Shown here: piece after piece, positions 33,292-40,054 of the stretch
Numbering within the stretch: the first letter of the stretch is position 1
How the letters are laid out: each line of letters starts with the position of its first letter
Assembly (NCBI GenBank): GCA_017548545.1
Contig: JAFYZW010000124.1
Span: 1 to 40,054 of the forward strand
Direction of reading: 5' to 3'
DNA: 40,054 nucleotides
Source of the DNA: Bacteroidales bacterium
GTDB taxonomy: Bacteria > Bacteroidota > Bacteroidia > Bacteroidales > UBA3663
Notes under the pieces: model-generated
Database searches by the model: none
What the model was told of the DNA's origin: nothing
The model's input: the letters and a program-made list of their open reading frames with translations, nothing else
Made by a program: the position numbers and the translations under genes

Positions 33292-33356
33292 ATATTGACT
33301 GTGAAAGGCGAAACCTTAGGCTCGGACCCTTTCGCTGTGCGTCACCACAGTACGAA

Positions 33357-33443
33357 TCAGTGCTTATGGCGATTCTTGCGCAGACGCTTTTTGCGCTTGT
33401 GCGTCGCCATCTTATGACGCTTGTGCTTCTTACCGTTTGGCAT
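33357..33443 (-). CDS. bS22/mS38-like (AURKAIP1/COX24-domain) basic mini-protein
   Basis: A 28-residue open frame begins MPNGKKHKRHKM and ends KRKKRLRKNRHKH with a TGA stop. More than half the residues are Lys, Arg or His. The K-R-K-K-R-x-R-K-x-R/K-H pattern matches the short bacterial proteins related to mitochondrial ribosomal protein mS38 (AURKAIP1/COX24) and mycobacterial bS22, which sit in the small ribosomal subunit next to the decoding centre. It lies 43 bases after the HU-like gene and upstream of rng. Such a small protein is easily missed in annotation. A ribosomal role here is inferred from the pattern only. Confidence 0.8.
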   Translation of the reverse strand: MPNGKKHKRHKMATHKRKKRLRKNRHKH

Positions 33444-33486
33444 ACCTTTTTTTGATGATTATAGATTGGACAATTATTGTTTCAAG

Positions 33487-33783
33487 TTAGGCTTCCTCGT
33501 TGATAACCTCTCCGCTGACCTTGGCGATGAAGCTCTTGGCGGGCTTGAATGCCGGGATGTTGTGTGCGGGAATGACGATGGAGGTATCCTTGCTGATGTT
33601 ACGAGCAACTTTAGTAGCACGCTCCTTGATGATAAAACTGCCGAATCCACGGAGGAAAACTGGCTCTTCGTTGACGAGTGACTCCTTGACTGCACCCATG
33701 AACTGCTCAACCACAACGAGAACCTCATCCTTGTCAAGACCAGTCCTCTTAGCGATCTTTGTTACGATTTCTGCTTTTGTCAT
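33487..33783 (-). CDS. HU/IHF-family DNA-binding protein
   Basis: The 98-residue protein fits the HU/IHF family that bends DNA and compacts the nucleoid as a dimer. It starts MTKAEIVTKIAKRTGLDKDEV, has the GFGSF turn (residues 47-51), then KERATKVARN and IVIPAHNIPAFKPAK, where the conserved proline of the DNA-intercalating arm is found. It has the full length of the family. It is the first gene of the group with the bS22-like protein and has its own -7 element 39 bases upstream. Divergent mutY lies on the other strand. Confidence 0.93.
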   Translation of the reverse strand: MTKAEIVTKIAKRTGLDKDEVLVVVEQFMGAVKESLVNEEPVFLRGFGSFIIKERATKVARNISKDTSIVIPAHNIPAFKPAKSFIAKVSGEVINEEA

Positions 33784-33821
33784 TTTATGTAAATATTAGT
33801 CGATTTTATTGATTAGGCGAG

Positions 33822-33829
33822 CAAAGATA
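33822..33829 (-). promoter_or_regulatory. -7 element for the HU-like gene
   Basis: TATCTTTG reads on the minus strand from 33829 to 33822, 39 bases before the HU ATG. It faces away from the mutY promoter at 33883-33890. Confidence 0.7.
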
Positions 33830-33882
33830 TGGCTTTTTATTGAAAAAAAAAAGAGTATAGGCGATTTTTTTGAAAAAAAACG

Positions 33883-33890
33883 TATCTTTG
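33883..33890 (+). promoter_or_regulatory. -7 element for mutY
   Basis: TATCTTTG on the plus strand lies 40 bases before the mutY ATG. The 54 bases between it and the HU -7 element are rich in A and T tracts. Confidence 0.7.
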
Positions 33891-33930
33891 CGCTCGAAAA
33901 GGGCATAATTGACAACTGAATATCAAGAAA

Positions 33931-35004
33931 ATGAACGATATAAGCCATAAGATTGGGCTTTGGTACGACCAATTCCGACGAGACCTGCCGTGGCGACATA
34001 CGCGCGATGCCTACAGGATATGGCTTTCGGAGATCATCCTGCAGCAGACGCGGGTGGCGCAGGGGCTGGACTACTACAGGCGCTTCGTCACGGCTTACCC
34101 GACGGTGGAGGAACTGGCGGCGGCTCCGCTCGACCACGTGCTCAAGCTCTGGCAGGGCTTGGGCTACTACAGCCGCGCCCGCAACCTCCATGCGGCTGCC
34201 CAGCAGGTGATGGCGTGGCGCAAGGAGCATCCGGGCAAGGACTTCCCCGACACCTACGCGGAGCTCATCAAGCTGAAGGGCGTGGGACACTACACGGCGG
34301 CGGCGATTGCGAGTTTCGCCTCGGAGGAACGCGTGGCCGTGGTGGACGGGAACGTCTATCGCGTGTTGTCGCGCCTTTTCGACCTCGATACGCCCATCGA
34401 CACGACGAAGGGACAGAAGCTGTTCCAAACCGTGGCGGACGAGATGCTGCCGGAGGCTTCGGCGCACCACAACCAGACGATGATGGAATTCGGTGCCCTG
34501 CACTGCACCCCTACCCAACCCCGGTGCGAGACCTGCCCCGTGGGGATGCACTGCCTGGCGCTTTCGGCAGGCACCGTGGGGCAACGACCGGTGAAACAAG
34601 GAAGGACGAGCGTGCGCGAACGTCGCTTCACGTACATTATTTATATATATAAGGACAGGCTTTGGGCACATCAGCGCGGACCGGGTGACATCTGGCAAGG
34701 GCTGTGGGAATTTGTGCTCGACGAAAGCGGGGAGATTCCTGCCACCCCCGGAGCACCAGCCACCCTCCTGCTGGAGCGAAAGCACCAGCTGACGCATCAG
34801 ACCCTCTATGCCACGTTCTACGTCGTGCGGCTTCCCGATGACCGTGACCCCAAAACAAATGCCGCCATCCGCTCCCTGCAGGACGATTACCGTCCGTTCA
34901 CATGGATGGAATGGCAGCAGCTGGCTGTTCCCCGACTGATTGACGAGGCTAACAGGAGATTGTCAGCATGGTTCGGAAACGATTGCCCTCGCGACGGGCA
35001 GTGA
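33931..35004 (+). CDS. mutY: A/G-specific adenine DNA glycosylase
   Basis: MutY removes adenine mispaired with 8-oxoguanine. Catalytic E34 is in SEIILQQTRV and D139 in VAVVDGNVYR, at the end of the helix-hairpin-helix motif LKGVGHYTAAAI. The [4Fe-4S] ligands are C192, C199, C202 and C208, with the usual 6-2-5 spacing. The C-terminal half (about 225-350) is the Nudix-like domain that recognises 8-oxoguanine. The length of 357 residues is usual. The last 56 bases overlap the 3' end of the convergent histidine kinase gene. Confidence 0.96.
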   Translation: MNDISHKIGLWYDQFRRDLPWRHTRDAYRIWLSEIILQQTRVAQGLDYYRRFVTAYPTVEELAAAPLDHVLKLWQGLGYYSRARNLHAAAQQVMAWRKEHPGKDFPDTYAELIKLKGVGHYTAAAIASFASEERVAVVDGNVYRVLSRLFDLDTPIDTTKGQKLFQTVADEMLPEASAHHNQTMMEFGALHCTPTQPRCETCPVGMHCLALSAGTVGQRPVKQGRTSVRERRFTYIIYIYKDRLWAHQRGPGDIWQGLWEFVLDESGEIPATPGAPATLLLERKHQLTHQTLYATFYVVRLPDDRDPKTNAAIRSLQDDYRPFTWMEWQQLAVPRLIDEANRRLSAWFGNDCPRDGQ

Positions 35005-36004
35005 ACGTGTAGGAACCGGGATAGATGAGTTCGAGCCTGCGACGCAGGACGGTGAGACCCACGCCATGCGGAGTGCCCTTGGCGGGCTTGGCCTCGACGT
35101 CGGCGGGGAGGTTGTTGTCGGTGGTGAACTTCAACTGGTGGTCGCCCTGCTCCAAACGGATGCGGATGGCATCGGCTTCGCTGGTCAAACCGCAATGCTT
35201 GAAACAGTTTTCGACCAATGGAACGAGCAGCAAGGGGGCAATCATCCGCTCGGGGTCTTCGGCGGCATCGGACTGCGCGCCGACCACTTCGAACGAGAGA
35301 CATTCGGGCTTTGCCATGCGAAGACGTTGCAGGTCGCACAGCAGACCGATCGCCTGAACCTCATCGCGCAGCGGCACCTGCTCCTGACGTGCGCTGTAGG
35401 TCATGTACCGCATGAGGTTGGAAAGACTCGTCACTGCCGACGAGGCACGCTCCTGATCAATCCAGATGAGGGCATCGACATTGTTGAGCGTATTGTAGAG
35501 GAAGTGCGGATTGAGCTGCGCCTTGAGCAACTGGTTTTCGGACTGCGCATTGCGCAAGCGTATCTCCTCGAGATTGACGCCCAGCACGACACTCATCAGC
35601 GCAGAGAGGGTGAGGAAGGTACAGAAGACATAGAAGATGACCTGATAGACACGGAAGAGTTCGCGCAAATAGTCGGGCAAGAGCTGATGCATCCAGGCAA
35701 AGACGAAGCCCAACGTCATTCCTGCCATCACCACCGCCCAACAACGGAAATAGAGCCATGCCAGGCTGGCACGCCGATAGTGGACCAGGAGTCCGGGCTC
35801 GAGGTGGTTGCGGTAGCTCAGCCAGACATTGACAATACCCACCACAGTGAGCAGCACCGTGACCATGAGCATGGGCAGCAGCAGGAGCAGCCAGAACGTA
35901 CTGGCATAGTTGAGGATGCGCTGTGTGAGCAGCGCAATCACCGTACCGCCGATGATGAGGTAAATGATTGGAAGAAGGAAATAATGAAGTCGTCGGAGTT
36001 TCAT
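34949..36004 (-). CDS. LytS/YehU-type membrane sensor histidine kinase
   Basis: The N-terminal half has four or so transmembrane helices (about residues 8-30, 36-62, 86-106 and 118-143) and no recognised sensor domain. The C-terminal half has the His_kinase motif AQLNPHFLYNTLNNV with H167, followed by an ATPase domain with the N-box LVPLVENCFKH and the glycine-rich GVGLTVLRRRL. It would autophosphorylate in response to a membrane signal. Relatives usually lie next to a LytTR response regulator gene, but none is present here. The start overlaps the stop of comEC by four bases (ATGA), so translation may be coupled. The 3' end overlaps mutY on the opposite strand. Confidence 0.92.
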   Translation of the reverse strand: MKLRRLHYFLLPIIYLIIGGTVIALLTQRILNYASTFWLLLLLPMLMVTVLLTVVGIVNVWLSYRNHLEPGLLVHYRRASLAWLYFRCWAVVMAGMTLGFVFAWMHQLLPDYLRELFRVYQVIFYVFCTFLTLSALMSVVLGVNLEEIRLRNAQSENQLLKAQLNPHFLYNTLNNVDALIWIDQERASSAVTSLSNLMRYMTYSARQEQVPLRDEVQAIGLLCDLQRLRMAKPECLSFEVVGAQSDAAEDPERMIAPLLLVPLVENCFKHCGLTSEADAIRIRLEQGDHQLKFTTDNNLPADVEAKPAKGTPHGVGLTVLRRRLELIYPGSYTFTARREGNRFRTMLTISC

Positions 36005-36897
36005 TCTCTTTTTACCTTAAGATACAGGATGATGGCGAGCAAGAGGAGCTCGGCAAGCAGCACTTCCCACCACGAGGGATAGAAATAGAGGTGTCCGCCG
36101 AGCAAGAGCCGCTCGACACGCCCGATGCCTTGTGCCACCCACCCCATCCACGCGGTGAGCGCTTCGATGGGCACGGCAATGAAATGGAGCGAGGGCAAGA
36201 GCATGCCCACCACCAACAGCACCACCAGCAAGGGCATCAGCGGGACCACGAGCAGACCTTGTATCCAACCGAGCACAGGGATCTGATGGAACCAATACGC
36301 GACCACAGGAGTGGTGAACCACTGCGCACCGACCGAGAGCAGGATGAGACGCAGCCAACGGGGAAGACTGTCGGACTGCAGCCAGGGCTGGAAGAGGAGG
36401 ATGCCTGCCACAGCGAGGAAACTCAACTGAAATCCCACACTGCCGACCGTCCACGGATCCCATGCGATGAGCACGAGGGCGGCGAACGCCATGCAACGCC
36501 ATGCGGAGGTAGAACGATGGAGCATCCAGCCCAACATGAGCAGGGAGAGCATCAATGCCGCACGCACTGCACTCGCGGGTGCGCCAATCTGCCAGACGTA
36601 GATCGCCGTAAGGGCAATGACAACGATGCGCTTCAGATCGCCCAAGGCGTAATGGACGGTCAGGTTGTAGGGTGCCTGACGTCCCACAAGCATCTCGACA
36701 GGACGGAAGGTCATCCAGATGAGCGACATGATGATGCCGACATGCAGACCGGAGACGGCCATGATGTGACTCATTCCTGCCGTGCGGAAGGCGCTCACCA
36801 CCTCGGAGGACAAGCCGGACTTGTCGCCCAAGAGCATGCCCTGCGCCAAGGCGTAGGCTTCGTCCGAGAGTCCCAGCTCCTGCAGTCGTTCGAACAT
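36001..36897 (-). CDS. ComEC/Rec2-type competence membrane protein, N-terminally short
   Basis: The 298-residue protein corresponds to the membrane 'Competence' domain of ComEC, which forms the channel for imported single-stranded DNA. The motif AGMSHIMAVSGLHVGI near residue 41 is characteristic, and many hydrophobic helices follow. The usual N-terminal OB-like region (DUF4131) is absent. The start ATG lies three codons after an in-frame TAG, and no N-terminal part is found in any frame upstream. Full-length relatives in Bacteroidales are typically more than twice as long. The gene begins just beyond a 9-bp repeat patch (36918-36953), which may mark the site of the loss. It may be a non-functional remnant or a reduced form. 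Confidence 0.85.
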   Translation of the reverse strand: MFERLQELGLSDEAYALAQGMLLGDKSGLSSEVVSAFRTAGMSHIMAVSGLHVGIIMSLIWMTFRPVEMLVGRQAPYNLTVHYALGDLKRIVVIALTAIYVWQIGAPASAVRAALMLSLLMLGWMLHRSTSAWRCMAFAALVLIAWDPWTVGSVGFQLSFLAVAGILLFQPWLQSDSLPRWLRLILLSVGAQWFTTPVVAYWFHQIPVLGWIQGLLVVPLMPLLVVLLVVGMLLPSLHFIAVPIEALTAWMGWVAQGIGRVERLLLGGHLYFYPSWWEVLLAELLLLAIILYLKVKRE

Positions 36898-36917
36898 ATG
36901 GACATTCTAAGTTTTGA

Positions 36918-36953
36918 CCCTTCGAACCTTTCGAACCTTTGAACCTTTCAAAC
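36918..36953. repeat. 8-9 bp tandem repeat upstream of comEC
   Basis: On the minus strand four units read GTTTGAAAG, GTTCAAAG, GTTCGAAAG and GTTCGAAGG, of nine or eight bases. They are related to the GTTTGAGAG units at 20690. They occupy most of the gap between the GH140 stop and the short comEC gene. Confidence 0.85.
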
Positions 36954-36963
36954 AAGCCTCAGC

Positions 36964-38409
36964 TTATTTGATGTAATCCTTCGAGGCATCGACGATGACC
37001 AATACCTGGTCGTAGCCGGGGCCGTAGGGGGCTTCGGGGTCGAAGTGCTGCGACTTGCTGTCGGCAAACTGACCGATATATCGGAATTCGCCCGTCGAGG
37101 GATTGTACCACCATGCCTTCTTCTGGCTGCCGCTGATTCGGCTCAAATCGACATCGAGCGCACCGCCCACGTAGGTATAGGCGACGATGTAATCCTTGCC
37201 GCGACTGGCCACGGGACGCTCGTAACGCTTGCCATATTCGCCCACGAGGACGCTCTGGTCGGCCACGCGGTCGAAGTAGGGAAGCATGAGCATCAGCTTC
37301 TTGACATACTGCATCTGCAGGAAGCCCTTGTCGTAAACGGCCTCGTACCAGGGCGTGGTGCAACCATAGGCGGGACCGTCGCCGGGCTGATAGAACTGCA
37401 TCAGGGCATTGTTGCCATAGGTGTGTCCGCAACTGCCTGCCAGCACGCTCCACCAGGCATAGCGGCGGCAATCCTGTGCCTGCCACTTGGGCTGGGTGAC
37501 GTCGTGAAGCCCTTGCGGGATGCGCTCGTAGGAGGGCTCGGCATCGAGGATGGGCTTCAAGGGCGTCATGCTGTGGGCTGCCTCGACATAGCGCCAGTTG
37601 TCCTCCTCGGTCTCGGCAGTGCTCGACGTGTCGCCATCGCCACGGCGCTGGCCATAGCGGCGATGACCGGATTGGAACATGTTGAAGTCAAGCCACTCGG
37701 CATCGTTCCACCACGTGGCTGAACTGGTTCGACCAAAGGGATGATAGGTGACGAGATGCTGCTTGTCGTATTGACGAATGGTGTTGGCCAAAGCCTCCCA
37801 GACCTCGGGCTTCACATCGCCGCGCTGGTCGCCACCGATGATCCAAACGACGTTGGGACGATGGCCGTAACGTTCGGCCAAAAACTTGCCGTAAGCCTTC
37901 GCCTGCTGCACATTCATCAGACCTGCCTTGACCAAGCCGCCCCAGATGCAGACCATACCAATGTAGATGCCGCGTTGTTCAGCCTGGTCGAAGATATAAT
38001 CGAAGTGGTCCCAATAGGTGTAGGCATTGGTCAGGTCGCGCTGCGCCTTGGTGTCGAAGGGCGTAAAGTCGAACATGTCGCCCTTCTTGTTGGGAAGCAT
38101 CGAGGGCTGACCATAGACGTTGTAGGCGGGCACACCATTGACCGTCTGCACCTGCACGACATTGTATCCTGCGTTGGCGCACTGCGACAGATAGAAGCCG
38201 ACCTGTGAGCGATTGAGTTTTTCGGGCATCAGCCAACCCGTTTCGCCCAGCCAGAAGAACGGTGTGCCATCGGCATGCTGGAGATAGAGATGGTTTTCGC
38301 TGACCTGCAGCGGGCCATGCGACCAGGGCTTTTCGTTGGCGGGAGGAGCGGCAGCGTAGGCTGCTGCGCTGGCGATAAGAAGGAGGAGGAGGGATAGGAG
38401 ATTTTTCAT
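36964..38409 (-). CDS. Glycoside hydrolase family 140-like (DUF4038) secreted enzyme
   Basis: A signal peptide (MKNLLSLLLLLIASAAAYAA) leads to a (beta/alpha)8-type catalytic part with the DUF4038 features FFWLGETGWLMPEKL, YNVVQVQTVNG and VVWIIGGDQRGD near residue 194, followed by ILDAEPSYERIPQG. The C-terminal 85 residues form the putative collagen-binding or DUF5605-type beta domain (DYIVAYTYVGGALDVDL to the end). GH140 members studied in Bacteroides are apiosidases acting on side chains of rhamnogalacturonan II. Catalytic acids are not assigned here with certainty; D and E in the motifs named are candidates. The neighbour upstream is a GH95 gene, separated by a 9-bp tandem repeat. Confidence 0.85.
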   Translation of the reverse strand: MKNLLSLLLLLIASAAAYAAAPPANEKPWSHGPLQVSENHLYLQHADGTPFFWLGETGWLMPEKLNRSQVGFYLSQCANAGYNVVQVQTVNGVPAYNVYGQPSMLPNKKGDMFDFTPFDTKAQRDLTNAYTYWDHFDYIFDQAEQRGIYIGMVCIWGGLVKAGLMNVQQAKAYGKFLAERYGHRPNVVWIIGGDQRGDVKPEVWEALANTIRQYDKQHLVTYHPFGRTSSATWWNDAEWLDFNMFQSGHRRYGQRRGDGDTSSTAETEEDNWRYVEAAHSMTPLKPILDAEPSYERIPQGLHDVTQPKWQAQDCRRYAWWSVLAGSCGHTYGNNALMQFYQPGDGPAYGCTTPWYEAVYDKGFLQMQYVKKLMLMLPYFDRVADQSVLVGEYGKRYERPVASRGKDYIVAYTYVGGALDVDLSRISGSQKKAWWYNPSTGEFRYIGQFADSKSQHFDPEAPYGPGYDQVLVIVDASKDYIK

Positions 38410-38429
38410 GAGTGTGTGGTTTTTGGGGG

Positions 38430-38481
38430 CTATAGTGCCTATAGTGACTATAGTAACTATAGATACTATAGTGACTATATT
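38430..38481. repeat. 9-bp tandem repeat with CTATAG core
   Basis: CTATAGTGA-type units begin at 38430, 38439, 38448, 38457 and 38466, exactly nine bases apart, with a partial sixth at 38475. Each contains the palindrome CTATAG. They fill the gap between the GH95 stop (38480-38482, overlapped by the last partial unit) and the GH140 start. Confidence 0.93.
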
Positions 38482-40054
38482 ATTTCTTTCCTAAAAGCAG
38501 GTAGGTTTGGCCGGGGGTGGTGGGGCGCTTGAGGAGTTTGGGGAGACCGGGGCCGGCGATTTGCAGAAGGCCGCCCACGCGGGAGGTGACTGCGAGGCGG
38601 GTGACCTTGCCGTCGCGCCACTCCATGTCGATAACGAAGCCACCACGAGCCACGAGACCTGTCACACGACCCTCCTCCTTCCAATAATCAGGAAGGGCGG
38701 GGAGCAGACGGATCACGGGGTCCTGACTCTGCATCAGCATCTCGGCGATGCCTGCCGTGCAACCGAAATTGCCATCGATCTGGAACGGAGGATGCGCATC
38801 GAAGAGGTTGGCGTAGGTGCCGCCACCCTGCTTAGGCTCGTACGACACGTCGCGTTCGTGCGTCAAGCTCAACTGGTTCTCGATGAGCTTGTAGGCATGG
38901 TTGCCATCGAGCAGACGAGCCCACAGACAGACACGCCAACCCATCGCCCAACCTGTCGAGATATCGCCGCGATGTTCGAGGCTGACCTGCGCCGCCTTGG
39001 CAAGGTCGGGCGTGTTGCGTGCCGAAATCTGATTGCTGGGGAACAAGCCATAGAGATGGCTCACATGACGGTGGTCGTCGGCGGGATTGTCCCAATCCTC
39101 CACCCATTCCTGCAACTGTCCCCACGAACCGATCTGCATGGGTGGCAGTTCCTTGATACGTGCCTCGTAATGCTCGGTGGTCTCCACATCGCCGAGGAGA
39201 CGCGCTGCTTCGGACACTTCGCTCCACAAGTCGCCAATCAACTGGCTATCCATCGTGCAGCCAGCCACCGTGGTGGCATCGTGTCCCTTGGGGCCATTTT
39301 CGGGCGAATTGGTGGGACAAACCACGAGGTAATGATGCTTGGGCTCATAGACCATCGTCTCATCGAAGAAACGTGCCGCGCCCTTCATGACGGGATACCA
39401 TTCGCGCAGGAAGTCGAGGTCGAGCGTGTAGAGATAATGTTGCCAAAGGTGGGTGCAGAGCCATGCGCCACCCGACATCCACATGCCCGAGGGTGCATTA
39501 TCGACGGCACCGGTGATGCGCCAAAGGTCGGTGTTGTGATGCAGGACCCAAGCCGTGGGGTCCTTCACCCCATACATCACACGTGCCGCATCGCGACCCG
39601 TCTCGCTCACTTCGCGTATCAGACGGAAGAGCGGTTCGTTGAGCTCCGAGAGATTGCAGACCTCCGAGGGCCAGTAGTTCATCTCAAGGTTGATGTTGCA
39701 GGTGTATTTGCTGTCCCACGAGGGGAGCATCTTGTCGTTCCAGATGCCTTGCAGGTTGGCGGGCTGTCCACCGGGCTGCGACGAGGAGATGAGCAGGTAA
39801 CGCCCGAAACGATAATACATGGCGACGAGATGCTTGTCGTGTGTCGTGGCGAAATCGCGCAGACGATCGACGGTGGTGCGGTCGGCATACTTGTCCTCCC
39901 CCAACCAAAGCGTGTTGCGGTCGGCCAATGCCTGATAGGCTGCGATATGCTGGCTGCGGGCAAGGGCATAGTCCTTTTGGAGGGCCAGCTGCATCTGATT
40001 GGCCGAACGTGCCCGTTCGTCACCCTTGATCGAACGATAGTTCTGGAAAGCCGA
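38480..40054 (-). CDS. Glycoside hydrolase family 95 enzyme, 5' part outside the window
   Basis: The reading frame is open to the right edge, so the N-terminal beta domain is missing. The catalytic (alpha/alpha)6 barrel has GH95 motifs: [19 protein letters not shown], the following NMNYWPSE-like segment [22 protein letters not shown], and [17 protein letters not shown] with [14 protein letters not shown] later. The NSPEN glutamate and the Asn/Asp residues of these motifs are the conserved catalytic positions in the family. GH95 enzymes remove alpha-L-fucose or alpha-L-galactose from plant or host glycans, in Bacteroides also from rhamnogalacturonan II. The pairing with GH140 favours a pectin target. 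No further polysaccharide genes can be seen inside the window. Confidence 0.92.
   Translation of the reverse strand, partial: SAFQNYRSIKGDERARSANQMQLALQKDYALARSQHIAAYQALADRNTLWLGEDKYADRTTVDRLRDFATTHDKHLVAMYYRFGRYLLISSSQPGGQPANLQGIWNDKMLPSWDSKYTCNINLEMNYWPSEVCNLSELNEPLFRLIREVSETGRDAARVMYGVKDPTAWVLHHNTDLWRITGAVDNAPSGMWMSGGAWLCTHLWQHYLYTLDLDFLREWYPVMKGAARFFDETMVYEPKHHYLVVCPTNSPENGPKGHDATTVAGCTMDSQLIGDLWSEVSEAARLLGDVETTEHYEARIKELPPMQIGSWGQLQEWVEDWDNPADDHRHVSHLYGLFPSNQISARNTPDLAKAAQVSLEHRGDISTGWAMGWRVCLWARLLDGNHAYKLIENQLSLTHERDVSYEPKQGGGTYANLFDAHPPFQIDGNFGCTAGIAEMLMQSQDPVIRLLPALPDYWKEEGRVTGLVARGGFVIDMEWRDGKVTRLAVTSRVGGLLQIAGPGLPKLLKRPTTPGQTYLLLGKK

Noticed and set aside
33214..33356. Possible tRNA in the stem-rich gap before rng
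   Set aside because: No cloverleaf with a proper anticodon arm and T-arm consensus could be drawn; the stems fit a terminator-like leader better.
36017..36955. Alternative minus-strand frame over comEC that starts in the repeat patch
   Set aside because: The frame used for comEC gives hydrophobic helices and the SGLHVG motif. The alternative is Arg/His-rich without motifs.

Overview
The window looks like chromosome of a Bacteroidales bacterium, most probably a Prevotellaceae member. Three things point there. Start regions repeatedly carry the Bacteroidetes -7 promoter motif TAnnTTTG. Lineage-typical genes are present (DUF4835, secreted TlpA-type thioredoxins, GH140 and GH95 enzymes, a bS22/mS38-like mini-protein). 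Most starts lack a clear Shine-Dalgarno sequence. No tRNA, rRNA, CRISPR array, prophage or insertion sequence was seen.

Layout. 1-1923: a minus-strand pair, radical SAM protein then a TPR protein that runs off the left edge. 1977-7590: the branched-chain amino acid operon ilvD-ilvB-ilvN-ilvC, with promoter and terminator. 7764-12692: a minus-strand operon PASTA protein - RluD-type pseudouridine synthase - Ddl - acyltransferase - NadC. 12763-16026: a divergent plus-strand operon, coiled-coil membrane protein - YihY/BrkB - OmpA lipoprotein. 16055-17003: Skp/OmpH-like lipoprotein and a small membrane protein. 17154-23520: PepD, then dnaN - dnaQ-like - DUF4835 - recN. 23519-23938: an array of ten palindromes. 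24094-29926: Crp/Fnr regulator followed by a secreted thioredoxin-like cluster whose last gene is frameshifted. 29988-33829: tandem-ABC ATPase, RNase G/E, bS22-like protein and HU-like protein (minus). 33883-35004: mutY (plus). 34949-40054: minus-strand LytS-type kinase, short ComEC, GH140 and GH95 (runs off the right edge).

How the genes work together. IlvB/N, IlvC and IlvD make the precursors of valine, leucine and isoleucine. Ddl, the acyltransferase and the envelope proteins serve cell-wall and membrane building. dnaN, the exonuclease, recN and mutY concern DNA replication and repair. HU, bS22-like and RNase G/E form a nucleic-acid housekeeping group. GH140 plus GH95 suggests breakdown of complex pectin.

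The most unusual content is repetitive DNA. Between recN and the Crp/Fnr gene, ten palindromes with a GGCC-type centre are spaced exactly 42 bp centre to centre (about four DNA turns). Separately, short tandem repeats of about 9 bp occur at six places: four between genes and two in frame inside ATPase genes (recN and the tandem-ABC gene). In both proteins the repeat reads as Pro-Ser-Asn. One intergenic patch adjoins an apparently N-terminally shortened comEC, and another sits where coaBC is found in some relatives.
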